Shown here: positions 33,804 through 43,163 of the stretch, piece after piece
How the letters are laid out: each line of letters starts with the position of its first letter
Numbering within the stretch: position 1 is the first letter of the stretch
From: Poriferisodalis sp965208925
GTDB lineage: Bacteria; Actinomycetota; Acidimicrobiia; Acidimicrobiales; Poriferisodalaceae
Assembly: GCF_965208925.1 (NCBI RefSeq)
Contig: NZ_OZ242364.1
Span: forward strand, 434,001 to 498,000
Length of the DNA: 64,000 nt
Reading direction: 5' to 3'
Program-made: the position numbers and the translations under genes
The notes under the pieces: model-generated
Database searches by the model: none
Seen by the model: only the letters and a program-made list of their open reading frames with translations
What the model was told of the DNA's origin: nothing

Positions 33804-34687
33804 AGGCGACGAACAGTCGCGGCCTGGCCAGTGGTGCCGTACGCCATGCCCGCCATGCGGTGCAGGTTCCGGGTGTTGTGCATGCGCCCATGGATGCGCG
33901 GTCCAGCAGCGAGCATGGCGCCGTCGACCACGAGTTGCTGGCCGCTCACGAACTTGCTCTCGTCGCTGGCCAGGAACAGCGCCATGGACGCGATGTCGGT
34001 GCCCTCGCCCCGATCCGGCCACGGCTGCATCTCCGACATGACCTCCTCAGCTTGGGCTTCGTTTCCGCTGTGCATCAACGGCGTGAAGATGAGACCCGGG
34101 CAGATGGCGTTGACGCGAATGCGGTGGGGCGCCAGTTCCAGTCCGGTGGTCTGCGCCAGGCTGATCACCGCCGCCTTGGCCGCCGAATACGCCTGCGGCC
34201 CGGCACCGCCGCCGACCCCGGCGATCGATGCGGTGTTGATGATGGAGCCGCCGGTGCCCTGCGGGATCATGACCCGCGCCGCGTGCTTGGTGCCCAGCAT
34301 CACCGAGCGCACCAGGATGGCGAAGGTCTCGTCCCAAGCATCGGCGTCCAGCTCGGTGATCGGGCCGAACGCCCCGCCGATGCCCGCGTTGTTGAACACC
34401 ACGTCCAGCTGGCCGAAGGCCTCGACTGCCAGCTCGGTCATCGCGGCCACGTCATCCTCCACCGCCACATCGGTGCGCGTGAATCGAGCGCGATCGCCCA
34501 AGCCTGCGCCGGTCAGCTCGTCCATGAATGCATGCCCAGCGTCGATGTTGAGGTCGCCGATCACGACCGAGGCGCCTTCTGCCAGGAATAGCTCGACCGT
34601 CGACCGTCCCATGCCGCTCGCCCCGCCGGTAATCACCGCAGCCTTGCCAGCGAGCCGTCCCCCGGAGCTGCCACTGCTCTCACTCAT
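33800..34687 (-). CDS. short-chain dehydrogenase/reductase
   Basis: A 295-residue NAD(P)-dependent oxidoreductase of the classical SDR type. The cofactor motif is ITGGASGMGRS, the acidic residue after strand 2 is in VVIGDLNID (NAD preference likely), NNAG is present, the catalytic Ser is in IINTASIAG and YSAAK supplies Tyr and Lys. ATG 34687 has GGGAGG upstream; an upstream in-frame start at 34855 overlaps the divergent amidohydrolase and is rejected. The C-terminal 35 residues after the cofactor fold (RIHGRMHNTRNLHRM) are an extension. The substrate is an unknown alcohol or ketone. Confidence 0.92.
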   Translation of the reverse strand: MSESSGSSGGRLAGKAAVITGGASGMGRSTVELFLAEGASVVIGDLNIDAGHAFMDELTGAGLGDRARFTRTDVAVEDDVAAMTELAVEAFGQLDVVFNNAGIGGAFGPITELDADAWDETFAILVRSVMLGTKHAARVMIPQGTGGSIINTASIAGVGGGAGPQAYSAAKAAVISLAQTTGLELAPHRIRVNAICPGLIFTPLMHSGNEAQAEEVMSEMQPWPDRGEGTDIASMALFLASDESKFVSGQQLVVDGAMLAAGPRIHGRMHNTRNLHRMAGMAYGTTGQAATVRRL

Positions 34688-34853
34688 CGTGCTGTCCTCC
34701 CGTGCTGTCGAAATGTGACGCCGCGATTGTCGCCTATGTGACGTTGCCGCGCCCCGACATCGCCGCGCAGCTGCGGTGCGGCGCCCTTCCGCTGACGCGA
34801 GAGCCGCGACGTGAGAGAATCCGAACGGGCACCAAGGTTCACCGGGGGGAATC

Positions 34854-36068
34854 ATGACTACGACCGTTCAGCGACAGCTCGCCAGCGACGGCGGGCAGCG
34901 TCACATGCACGAGGTGCACAAGATCGCCCATGCCGGCGCAGTGGACGCCGACGGCCACATCCTCGAGCCCCCCGACCTGTGGGAGGAGTACCTCGAGGAC
35001 CGCTACAAGGACCGGGCGCTGCGCATCGAGATCGAGCCCGAGCGCGGTCTCGAAGTGCTCATGATCGACAATCAGCGCAGCAAGCTGGCCCGCCCCGGCA
35101 TGGTCTCGACGCTGGGCGCCATGGGCGCTCCCGATCTGCCCGACATCATGTTCAACCCGGATCGCACCTACGTCGGCGAGATCCCCTTCGGTGCCATGGA
35201 TCCCCACCAGCGGATCGAGCTGCTCGATGCTGAAGGCCTCGACATCGCGGTGTTGCTGCCGACGGTGGGTCTGCTGTGGGAAGCCGAGCTCGAAGATGCC
35301 GAGCTGAGCCAGGCCTATACGCGCGCCTACAACCGCTGGATCTGCGAGTTCTGCCGGGACCACTCCGACCGGCTCATTCCCGTCGCCCACATCTCGATGA
35401 CCGACCCGGTGGCCGCTGCGGCCGAGCTGCGGCGCTCGGTGGCCGACGGCGCACGCGGATGCTTCGTGGCACCGTTCACGCACAGCACCCGCCCGCTCGG
35501 TCACCCCGACCACGACCCGGTGTACGAGGCGGCGCAAGATCTTGGCGTGCCGTTCGCCATCCATCCCACGTTCGAGCCTCAGTGGACCAAGGGCACCCGC
35601 ATGGGCACCTGGGAGCACGTGCGCGAGCTGCGTCTGACGGCGTCGATGACGGCATCGGACGGGGTGCGGCACCAGTTCGTGTCGCTGTTCGACTACGGCG
35701 TGTTCGAGCGGTTTCCCCATCTGAAGGTGCTGGTGCTCGAATCGGGCGGCGGCTGGCTCGGCTACTGCCTCGACCGCATCGATGCGGTGTTCGGGCACAC
35801 CTATACCGGCACCCGGGTGCCGCTCGAGATGAAGCCCAGCGAGTACTTCATGCGACAGGTGTGGATCTCGTGCGATCCCGACGAGCGCTCCATACCGGCC
35901 TTGGCGAAGCGTTACGGGCACGACCGGTTCATGTGGGCCAGCGACTTCCCCCACGCCGACCACACGCCCGAGTACGTGCTCGATCTCGACGAGCTCGTCG
36001 ACATGTTCCCCGCCGAGTGGCGGCGGGCCTTCATCGGCGACAACGCCCGCCAAGTCTTCGACCTGTAG
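34854..36068 (+). CDS. amidohydrolase-2 family metal-dependent hydrolase
   Basis: A 404-residue TIM-barrel metal enzyme of the ACMSD-like amidohydrolase group. Metal-binding patterns: the N-terminal VDADGHILEPPDLWEEYL, AIHPTF in the middle and WASDFPHADHT near the C-terminus. Members decarboxylate or hydrolyse ring-derived acids; substrate is not determined. GGGGG precedes the ATG. A second member of the same group is at 57517-58689, also beside oxidoreductases. It is divergent from the SDR gene. Confidence 0.87.
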   Translation: MTTTVQRQLASDGGQRHMHEVHKIAHAGAVDADGHILEPPDLWEEYLEDRYKDRALRIEIEPERGLEVLMIDNQRSKLARPGMVSTLGAMGAPDLPDIMFNPDRTYVGEIPFGAMDPHQRIELLDAEGLDIAVLLPTVGLLWEAELEDAELSQAYTRAYNRWICEFCRDHSDRLIPVAHISMTDPVAAAAELRRSVADGARGCFVAPFTHSTRPLGHPDHDPVYEAAQDLGVPFAIHPTFEPQWTKGTRMGTWEHVRELRLTASMTASDGVRHQFVSLFDYGVFERFPHLKVLVLESGGGWLGYCLDRIDAVFGHTYTGTRVPLEMKPSEYFMRQVWISCDPDERSIPALAKRYGHDRFMWASDFPHADHTPEYVLDLDELVDMFPAEWRRAFIGDNARQVFDL

Positions 36069-36071
36069 GAG

Positions 36072-36095
36072 CTGCGCGGGCAGGTGCGCCCGCAG
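36072..36095. terminator. GC-rich hairpin between convergent genes
   Basis: CTGC-(GC)-GGGC pairs with GCCC-GCAG around a short loop just after the amidohydrolase stop and before the convergent CrtI-like gene's stop. It is GC-rich, has a two-base bulge and no T-run. Confidence 0.35.
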
Positions 36096-36119
36096 TCGAG
36101 ACGGCGGGGCCGGCAGCGA

Positions 36120-37529
36120 TCAGAGCGCGGCCAGCGCTCGGGTGGCGGCATTGACGCCGCACAGGCCGTGTGCGCCCGCTCCGGGTGGCGTCGACGCTGA
36201 GCACAGGTAGGTGCCCGGGATGCCGGTGAAGTAGGGATCGCGGACAACTCGGGGGCGGAACAGCAGCTGGAGGGGCGAGGAAGCGCCGCTCAGTATGTCG
36301 CCGCCGACGAAATTCGGGTTGTAGACCGACATCTCGGTCGCCGAGCGCACCGCGGTTCCCACCACCCGCTCCGAGAACCCGGGAGCGAAGCGCTCGATCT
36401 GGGCGATGATCGCCTCGGTGGCGTCGCCGGTGTAGCCGTGCGGGACGTGGGCGTAGGTCCACAGCGGGTGGACGTTGCCGACCGAGCGGGAAGGGTCGGC
36501 CAGGTACTGCTGGCCGACCAGCACGAACGGCCGCTCAGGCATCCGGCCGCGATGGACTGCCAGTTCGCCGTCGAACACCTCGCGCGCATCCCCGCCGAGA
36601 TGCACGGTGCCGGCGTCGCGGGCGGCCAGCGCCCGCCACGGCACATCGCCCTCGATCGCGAAGTCCACCTTGAACGCCCCAGGGCCGTGACGGAACCGCC
36701 GGTAGGCACGGGCGACTCGGCGCGGCAGCCGGTCGCCCAAGATGTCGGCGGCGATCGACGGCGACACATCGAGCAGCAGCAAGTCAGCCGGCGCCAGCTC
36801 GGCGGCCGAGCCGACCCGAACCCCGGTCTCGACCCGCCCCCCGTGTGCTGTCACGTCGGCTACCAGCGCGTCCGCGATCGCCTGCGAGCCGCCCTCAGCG
36901 ACGACCCAGCCGTACTGGTGTCCTGCGGCCAGGATCATCAGGCCGACCGCGCTGGACATGGGGCTGTCCAAACGCCAGAACGCGTGTGCAGCAACGCCTG
37001 CCCACAGCGCCCGAGCTTGCTCGCTGCGCCAGAAGCGGCCCACAACGGTGGCGGGCGTCGCGGACACAGCCCCGAACCGGGCGGTCAGCAGCGGATGGCG
37101 TGGCACCCGCAGCAGCGGCTGCGTGATGTCCTCGAACAGCGCATCGAGATCAGCCGTCAGCGCCTCGAAGAGTCGGCGCCAACGAGCACCGTCGCCGCCG
37201 AGCCCCGCTGCTGTTTGGTCGATGGACTGGTACAGCAGGCCGGCCGAGCCGTCGTCGAGCGGATGCGCGCAGTCAACGACTGGCGCACACCACCGCAAGC
37301 CGAGCGCTTCGAGGTCGAGCCCGCGCAGAAACGGTGACGCCGCAGCTACCGGGTGCACAGCGGAGCACTGGTCGTGGATCAGGCCCGGCACGATGGCCTC
37401 GGCGCTGCGCGTGCCTCCTCCGATGGTGTCCGCCGCCTCCAGCACGGTCACGTCCACGCCTGCACGCGCCAGGTGGACCGCAGCGGCCAGCCCATTCGGC
37501 CCGCTGCCGACGACCGTCGCCGTCGTCAC
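36120..37529 (-). CDS. phytoene-desaturase/CrtI-like FAD oxidoreductase
   Basis: A 469-residue flavoprotein with the dinucleotide fold TTATVVGSGPNGLAAAVHLARAGVDVTVLEA at the N-terminus, the GGG-rich flavin loop GGGTRSAE, and the C-terminal SASTPPGAGAHGLCGVNAA FAD closure typical of the CrtI/PYROXD2-like group. It could desaturate a lipid or polyketide-like substrate, but no carotenoid genes are nearby, so carotenoid function is not claimed. It begins 4 bp after the stop of the DUF3556 gene and is therefore the last gene of the amino-acid-type transporter operon. Confidence 0.83.
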   Translation of the reverse strand: MTTATVVGSGPNGLAAAVHLARAGVDVTVLEAADTIGGGTRSAEAIVPGLIHDQCSAVHPVAAASPFLRGLDLEALGLRWCAPVVDCAHPLDDGSAGLLYQSIDQTAAGLGGDGARWRRLFEALTADLDALFEDITQPLLRVPRHPLLTARFGAVSATPATVVGRFWRSEQARALWAGVAAHAFWRLDSPMSSAVGLMILAAGHQYGWVVAEGGSQAIADALVADVTAHGGRVETGVRVGSAAELAPADLLLLDVSPSIAADILGDRLPRRVARAYRRFRHGPGAFKVDFAIEGDVPWRALAARDAGTVHLGGDAREVFDGELAVHRGRMPERPFVLVGQQYLADPSRSVGNVHPLWTYAHVPHGYTGDATEAIIAQIERFAPGFSERVVGTAVRSATEMSVYNPNFVGGDILSGASSPLQLLFRPRVVRDPYFTGIPGTYLCSASTPPGAGAHGLCGVNAATRALAAL

Positions 37530-37533
37530 CGGG

Positions 37534-39408
37534 TCAGCCGGTGTCGGCTGGGGGCATCACGATGCCGTCGGCCGTCTGGCGGGGGATCAGCCAGGTTCCG
37601 TCGTGGTCGATGGACGGCACTGTGCGGGCATTGCCGGGATGCGGCACGCCCTGGGGCTCGTAGCCCTCCTTCCGCCACGTCACCGTGTGGGGGATCGGGC
37701 CGTCGGGCAGCCATGGCTGGGAGTTGTAGGCGTCGTCGTGGCGGTACCAGCCCTTCTCGACGGTCCCCAAGGCTGCGTCGATCACCCGGTACTGCACCCT
37801 GTTGGTGTACGCCGGCCGCGACTCGGTGAACACCGCTATCACATCGCCGGGCTCGTACTGGCACCGCTCCTGCCACGCCGCGATCAGCCGCTCGTCAAGG
37901 CAGTGCCCGTCGCCGAAGTTCCACCCCGTCAGCACGTTGCTCAAGAACTCGCCCTCGCGCTGGATGCGCTTGTCCAGGTCGTCGACGTGGCACATCAGGC
38001 CCGAGATGTGCATGCGGCCCATCGGGTGCATCATGCGGAACGCCACCGCCTTCTGAATGAAGATCTCCGAGATCTCAGGGCCGAACAGCGGCTCGAGCTG
38101 GTCGATCTGGTTGTCGGCGGACTTCACGATCTTGTCGTTGATCCGATCTTCAATCTCTTTGTTGCGCAGCGAGAACGTCGCCGCCGCCCAGTTGCCGGCG
38201 TACTGCTTCATGCCCACCAGGAAGCTCACGTACTGCGGGCGGAAGGCGCCGAGCACGATGGGCGACAGCGCCGCAACCAGCACCACGACCAGCAGCACCG
38301 GCTCCATGTCCCATACCGCGTAGCCGTTCCCGGTGTGGAAGTTCGCAAACAGGAACGCGACGCAGAAGATGAAGAACACGTTCCACTCGAGCGGAACCGC
38401 CAGCGGGAACGTCGAGATGATGAAGGTGTGCAGCATCCAGATGGACACGATGGCAATCCACGTCGCCCATCCCCACGGAGAGAACAGCAGCACCAACGGC
38501 ATGATGAGCTCGCAGGTGGTTCCGCCGATATGGGCCAGCAAGTGCGTCGTTCGAGCCGGCCGGATGTCGCGGGGATAGTCCTTGACCGTCGCTTTGCGGA
38601 ATCGGTCCCACACCACCCACGGCGTGTTCTGCACCATGATCGACACCGTCGAAGAGAACCCGTGCTGCAGCTTCGAGAAACCGGCGCCCATCCAGATGAT
38701 GACGATGAAGACCTTGGCGGCGATGATCATGTCGACGAAGTTGCTGAACAGCGAGAAGCACAGCAGCGTGGGCACGTACTGCTCGGCCCGCGACGACAGG
38801 AAGATGATCTTGTCGCGCATGGCCATCAGCAGGATCAAGCCGCAGTAGATCAGCGTCGCCCACTGCGGCAAGATGCCGGTGCGGCCGTCGGGCAGCCCGT
38901 CCACCTGCTCGGGTGACAGCACCAGCAGCAGGATCAGGCTGGCCAGGATCAGCTTGTACAGCCCGGTGTCCCAGGGCGTGCGGCGATTGCCCTTGGTGAA
39001 CGGCACATGGTTGGGGTACGGCGGCACTCGCAGGGTGTCGTTCTGCCACCAGTAGAGGATTCCCCCGATGGGCGGGTCGAAGTGGAAGGCCAGCGGGCCG
39101 CAGGTGGCCGCCAGTCCCGTGATCTCGAGCAGGATCGTCCAGATCATCAGCTTCTGGTAGAGGATCGGCTCGTCCCACCAGCCGCCGATGTCGTTGAATT
39201 CGAGCCCGGCGGTGAACGCGCCGGCCACGATCAGCCCGAACAGCGCGTACAGGAAGATCTTCCACGCATAGAACGTGCCGGTCTGCTTGGGCGTTCCGAA
39301 TCCGTGCTCGACCCAGTGCAGCTGCAGCAGCTTCATCCGCTCGAAGAACGGGATCTTCGCAAACTCGTCGAGATCGACATCGGGCAGCTCAGCGGTGCGA
39401 TACCCCAT
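37534..39408 (-). CDS. DUF3556 polytopic membrane protein
   Basis: A 624-residue integral membrane protein with about ten hydrophobic segments in its first two thirds (IFLYALFGLIVAGAFTAGL, LYKLILASLILLLVL, WATWIAIVSIWMLHTFII, and others) and a soluble C-terminal third. The N-terminal pattern (TAELPDVDLDEFAKIPFFERMKLLQLHWVEHGFGTPKQT) and ILYWWQNDTLRVPPYPNHVPFTKG are those of the mycobacterial DUF3556 family, of unknown function. It starts 5 bp after livF and ends 4 bp before the CrtI-like gene, so all three are likely one transcript. It may couple import to lipid or membrane oxidoreduction. Confidence 0.85.
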   Translation of the reverse strand: MGYRTAELPDVDLDEFAKIPFFERMKLLQLHWVEHGFGTPKQTGTFYAWKIFLYALFGLIVAGAFTAGLEFNDIGGWWDEPILYQKLMIWTILLEITGLAATCGPLAFHFDPPIGGILYWWQNDTLRVPPYPNHVPFTKGNRRTPWDTGLYKLILASLILLLVLSPEQVDGLPDGRTGILPQWATLIYCGLILLMAMRDKIIFLSSRAEQYVPTLLCFSLFSNFVDMIIAAKVFIVIIWMGAGFSKLQHGFSSTVSIMVQNTPWVVWDRFRKATVKDYPRDIRPARTTHLLAHIGGTTCELIMPLVLLFSPWGWATWIAIVSIWMLHTFIISTFPLAVPLEWNVFFIFCVAFLFANFHTGNGYAVWDMEPVLLVVVLVAALSPIVLGAFRPQYVSFLVGMKQYAGNWAAATFSLRNKEIEDRINDKIVKSADNQIDQLEPLFGPEISEIFIQKAVAFRMMHPMGRMHISGLMCHVDDLDKRIQREGEFLSNVLTGWNFGDGHCLDERLIAAWQERCQYEPGDVIAVFTESRPAYTNRVQYRVIDAALGTVEKGWYRHDDAYNSQPWLPDGPIPHTVTWRKEGYEPQGVPHPGNARTVPSIDHDGTWLIPRQTADGIVMPPADTG

Positions 39409-39413
39409 GGTGA

Positions 39414-40304
39414 TTACCTCTTTCGGCGGACCATCGCCGCGTGTCGTCGTTGTCGTTCACGTTCGAAGTAGAAGTCGTCCTCGGCGGCGGTGCGGGTGGA
39501 GGCAAGCTTGCCGGACAGCCGTGTCAGCTCGCGCTCGCGCACCCGCAGGCGCCGCCACGCCTTCCTCTTGTTCTTGCGCCGCAGGCGCTCGATGTGGTCT
39601 TCCTCGGTCTCCGACGTGCCAGTCAGGTACGTCTCCTCGATCTCGTCGAGGCGGCTGAGGGCTTCGGCAGCGGGCAGTTCCAGCAGGATCTGGCCGCGTG
39701 CCATCAGGTACATCCGGTCAGAGACAGCCAGCGCCTTGCGTGCGTGCTGCTCGACGATCAGCGCGCCGGTGCCCGTGGTGTCGGCCACCTTGCGGACCGC
39801 TCCCAGCAGCCGATCGACAACGATCGGCGCCAGCCCGAGCGACAGCTCGTCGGCCAGCAGAATCGACGGTTGACGGCTGAGCGCCCGTGCCAGCGCAAGC
39901 ATCTGCTGCTCGCCGCCCGACAGCATGCCGCCGCGTACCCCCAGCCGGGGCTCAAGCTCGGGGAACAGTTCCAGCGCTGCTTCCACCGAACCGCCGCCCA
40001 CTCGCAGATTGTCGCGAGCCGACAGCTTGGTGAACACCAGGCGCTCCTCGGTCACCAGCCCGATTCCCCCGCGCCGGATGCGCTGGTACATGGGCGTGAA
40101 CGTCGGCGTGTTGCCGAACATCACGATGCCGTCGACAGGCGTCAGCTCACCGGCGATGGTCAGCAGCGTGGTGGTCTTTCCGGCGCCATTCGGTCCGAGC
40201 AGGCAGACCACCTCGCCCTGGTGGACCTTCAGGTTCACTCCTTGGACGACCGCCCGATTGAGGTAACCGCACTTGAGGCTTCGCGTTTGCAGCAACGGCC
40301 TCAT
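39414..40304 (-). CDS. livF: branched-chain amino-acid-type ABC transporter ATPase (LivF-like)
   Basis: A 296-residue ATPase. Walker A is LGPNGAGKTTT, the Q-loop region and VTEERLVFTKLSARDNL follow, the signature is LSGGEQQMLALARAL, and Walker B is ILLADELSLGL, with the catalytic Glu in the preceding DEL triplet. The LivF-like C-terminus carries an extra basic, coiled-coil-like tail of about 70 residues (RLRRKNKRKAWRRLRVRERELTRL). It overlaps the fused LivHMG gene by ATGA. It energises uptake with the fused subunit and the lipoprotein at 43164-44489. Confidence 0.93.
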   Translation of the reverse strand: MRPLLQTRSLKCGYLNRAVVQGVNLKVHQGEVVCLLGPNGAGKTTTLLTIAGELTPVDGIVMFGNTPTFTPMYQRIRRGGIGLVTEERLVFTKLSARDNLRVGGGSVEAALELFPELEPRLGVRGGMLSGGEQQMLALARALSRQPSILLADELSLGLAPIVVDRLLGAVRKVADTTGTGALIVEQHARKALAVSDRMYLMARGQILLELPAAEALSRLDEIEETYLTGTSETEEDHIERLRRKNKRKAWRRLRVRERELTRLSGKLASTRTAAEDDFYFERERQRRHAAMVRRKR

Positions 40305-43042
40305 GCGCCACCCCCGGATGCCGGCTGTGGCTGCGGCGCGGCGGCCACAACACCATCGTCGGCCTCAGTTCCCAGATATGCGGCTACCACGGCTGGGTCG
40401 AGACGGATTTCCTCGGGGGTGCCGACGGCGATCTTGTTGCCGAAGTCCAGCACCACCACCTCGTCGCACACCTCGTTGACGAAGTTCATGTCGTGCTCGA
40501 CCACCAGCACTGCCATGCCCCAGTCCTGGGCCAGGCGCCGAACCACCTCGGCCAGCTCCTCGCTCTCGGCGGTGCTCAGGCCGGCGGCCGGCTCGTCGAG
40601 GAGCAGCACGCTCGGGTGCATCGCGACCGCCCGGGCAATCGCCAGCAGACGGTGCTTTCCGTAGGAGAGGTCCTTCACGTCGCGGTGCAGGTCGCCGTCG
40701 AGCTGGAACTCGATGATCGCCCGCACGACCTCGGGCGGGAACGGAGGGCTCGACGGCGCCACCAGATCGCGCAGGTACGACCGCATGTCCTGAGGGTCGG
40801 CGGCAACGCTGATGTTCTCGAACACCGTCGCGTCCTCGAACAGCTCGAGCGTCTGGAACGAACGAGCAATGCCGTCGCGGGCACGCTTGGAGGGCGCCAT
40901 GCGCGAGATGTCCTCGCCGTCGAGCACCACTCGACCCTCGGCCGGTGTGAAACCGCACACGGCGTCAATCAGCGACGTCTTGCCGGCGCCGTTCGGGCCG
41001 ATCAGCCCCGTGATGGTGCCCGGCGTGAGGTTGAAGCTGACATCGTTGACCGCTACGACGGCCCCGTAGCGCACGGTCATGTTCTCGATGCTCAGCACGC
41101 GAGCCGGAACCTTCGACCGTTCGCTCCCAGCGGCGCTCGGATCGGAGACGTCTTCCAGCTCGATGAAGTAGGAGCGGCCCCACTTGCGGGCTCGCTTCAC
41201 CAGCCTGAAGATCTTCACCCACTCGGCGGCGACACCGTCCTTGTAGCCCAACACCATGAGCAAGATGGCGATGCCGCTGATGAGCTGGGTCCAGCGGCCC
41301 ACCCCGTCCCACGTCGATTCGAGCACTTCCTGGCTGAAGGCCGCGGTGGCCATGGTGGCGCCCACGAACGCACCGAGCAGGTGACCGACGCCGCCCACGA
41401 TGGCCAACCCCACGAACAGAATCGAAGTGAGGTTGGTGAACGAGGTATAGCTGACCGAGGTCAGCCGGAATGCCAGCACGATCCCGCCCAGCGCCGCGAT
41501 TGCCGAGCTGAGCGAGAAGGCGAACAGCTTCGCCTTGGGCACGTCGATGCCGAGCGCGGTCGCGGCGCGTTCGTTGGTTCTAATGGCGAGCAGGCGCCGC
41601 CCGCTGCGCCCGCGACGCACGTTCGACACCACCCACACCGCCAACAGCGCCATCGCCAGCACGAACATGCCGTAGCGCTCCGGGTAGCGAATGGAGCCGA
41701 TGTCGAGGCCGAACAGCTCGGGGCTGCCCACCTGGGTGCCTTGCACGCCGCCGGTGTATTGGCGGTTGCGGAACAGCATCAGCTCGATGGTCGTGCCGAG
41801 TCCCAACGTGACAATTGCCAGATTGATGCCGCGCGTTCGCGCTGCCGGCAAGGCGAAGATGAATCCCAGCGGCACGGCGGCGGCGACGCCGATCACTAGC
41901 GCCAGCAGGAACGGGATGTCGAACACCGCAACGAGGCGTCCTGACACGTACGCGCCGAACCCCGCGATGGTGTACTGCGCCAGCGACAGCTGGCCCGCGT
42001 AGCCGGTCAGCAGCACGATCGACAGCAGCACGATCGAAACGCCCATGGTGACGGTGAGGGCGTCGATCCACTTGGCCTGCTTGGTGAGCATCAGGAACGC
42101 CACCGTGCCGATGCCGAAGATCGTCCAGTCCCACGACATGCGTCCGTTGCCGATCATCGGCAGCTCGCGCAAGAAGTAGTCCCGACTCGGCAGCGACCGA
42201 CCCTTGAACACCAGCACGGCCACAATCACCAGGAAGGGCAGCGACTGCCCCAGCCCTTGCTGGTCGACGTAGCGGCCCACAAGTGTCTGACCGATGCCCA
42301 GCGCCAGGCCAGTGGCGGTGGCGATGGGGAACGACCGGAAGTCGCCCACCAGCGCCGCGGCCAAGGCTGCGAGCACCAGCGAGGTCATGGCCGTGACCTG
42401 CAGCGTGATGATGGGCACCACCAAGATGCCCGCAACCGCGGCGATGGCCGAGCCCAGCGCCCAGTTCTGGATGGCGATCGCATTCGGCGACAAGCCGATG
42501 GCCGAAGCGGCTCGCTCGCTCTCCGACACTGCCTCGGTGGCAAGGCCGAAATGGCTCCGTCGATACATCGCCCATAGCACCACGGCGAACACGCATGCCA
42601 CTCCGAACAGGATCAGCCGGTCGACGGTGATGGCCACCTCGCCCCACAGCGTCACCCGGTTGGTGGGCAGCCAACTCGCCACCTGGCGAGCGTTGGAGCC
42701 ATAGCGGATGACCACGCCGGCCTGGATCAAGATGAGCACGCCCAAGGTGGCGATGACGCGGATCAGCGTGCTGGCGCGACGCAGCGGCCGCATGATCACC
42801 CAGTGCGTGAGGGCGCCGAGCAGCGCGGACAGCGCGACGCCGGTCAGCGCCGCCAGCAGGAACGGCCAGCCAGCCCGATGTTGCAGCTCCCACTGCAGGA
42901 AGACGCCCGCTATTGCGGTTGCGCCAAGGGAGAAGTTCAGGACGCCGGTGCCGCGGTACACCACGATCAGGCCTTGGGAGGCCAGCGCATACAAGGCACC
43001 GACCCCGAAACCCAGCAGAGCGAAGCGAATGACCTCGTCCAA
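40301..43042 (-). CDS. fused LivH-LivM-LivG ABC transporter protein
   Basis: A 913-residue protein joining three transporter subunits usually made separately. Residues 1-290 are a LivH permease (LGFGVGALYALASQGLIVVYRGTGVLNFS), about 310-620 a LivM permease (LLTGYAGQLSLAQYTIAGFGAYVSG), and about 655-895 a LivG ATPase (GLIGPNGAGKTSLIDAVCG, YGKHRLLAIARAVAMHPSVLLLDEPAAGLS). The linker between permease and ATPase is charged. Only the LivF ATPase and the binding protein are separate. Substrate class is amino acid or an aromatic/short-chain acid; the latter is common among Acidimicrobiia-like systems but unproven here. Confidence 0.93.
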   Translation of the reverse strand: MDEVIRFALLGFGVGALYALASQGLIVVYRGTGVLNFSLGATAIAGVFLQWELQHRAGWPFLLAALTGVALSALLGALTHWVIMRPLRRASTLIRVIATLGVLILIQAGVVIRYGSNARQVASWLPTNRVTLWGEVAITVDRLILFGVACVFAVVLWAMYRRSHFGLATEAVSESERAASAIGLSPNAIAIQNWALGSAIAAVAGILVVPIITLQVTAMTSLVLAALAAALVGDFRSFPIATATGLALGIGQTLVGRYVDQQGLGQSLPFLVIVAVLVFKGRSLPSRDYFLRELPMIGNGRMSWDWTIFGIGTVAFLMLTKQAKWIDALTVTMGVSIVLLSIVLLTGYAGQLSLAQYTIAGFGAYVSGRLVAVFDIPFLLALVIGVAAAVPLGFIFALPAARTRGINLAIVTLGLGTTIELMLFRNRQYTGGVQGTQVGSPELFGLDIGSIRYPERYGMFVLAMALLAVWVVSNVRRGRSGRRLLAIRTNERAATALGIDVPKAKLFAFSLSSAIAALGGIVLAFRLTSVSYTSFTNLTSILFVGLAIVGGVGHLLGAFVGATMATAAFSQEVLESTWDGVGRWTQLISGIAILLMVLGYKDGVAAEWVKIFRLVKRARKWGRSYFIELEDVSDPSAAGSERSKVPARVLSIENMTVRYGAVVAVNDVSFNLTPGTITGLIGPNGAGKTSLIDAVCGFTPAEGRVVLDGEDISRMAPSKRARDGIARSFQTLELFEDATVFENISVAADPQDMRSYLRDLVAPSSPPFPPEVVRAIIEFQLDGDLHRDVKDLSYGKHRLLAIARAVAMHPSVLLLDEPAAGLSTAESEELAEVVRRLAQDWGMAVLVVEHDMNFVNEVCDEVVVLDFGNKIAVGTPEEIRLDPAVVAAYLGTEADDGVVAAAPQPQPASGGGA

Positions 43043-43082
43043 TGGTTCCCCCGTGGCAGCGGCGCTAGGCCGGCTTGCACCT

Positions 43083-43126
43083 GCGCCGGGATGGCGAGTG
43101 ATCGCTCACTCAGGCCACCCCGGCGC
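43083..43126 (-). promoter_or_regulatory. long mRNA hairpin between binding protein and LivHMG
   Basis: GCGCCGGG pairs with CCCGGCGC (43083-43090, 43119-43126), TGGC with GCCA, and GAGTGA with TCACTC around loop TCGC. This makes an 18-bp stem with one mismatch and a two-base bulge. It lies after the binding-protein stop (transcribed right to left) and before the LivHMG start, so it could stabilise the upstream message or partly terminate transcription, giving excess binding protein. Confidence 0.6.
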
Positions 43127-43163
43127 GAGCGCCAGAACTGAGATGACGGTGCTCAGATGACGG

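Noticed and set aside
36120..37529. Carotenoid phytoene desaturase
   Set aside because: Only the general FAD fold is shared and no carotenoid genes are nearby, so only a CrtI-like family call is made.
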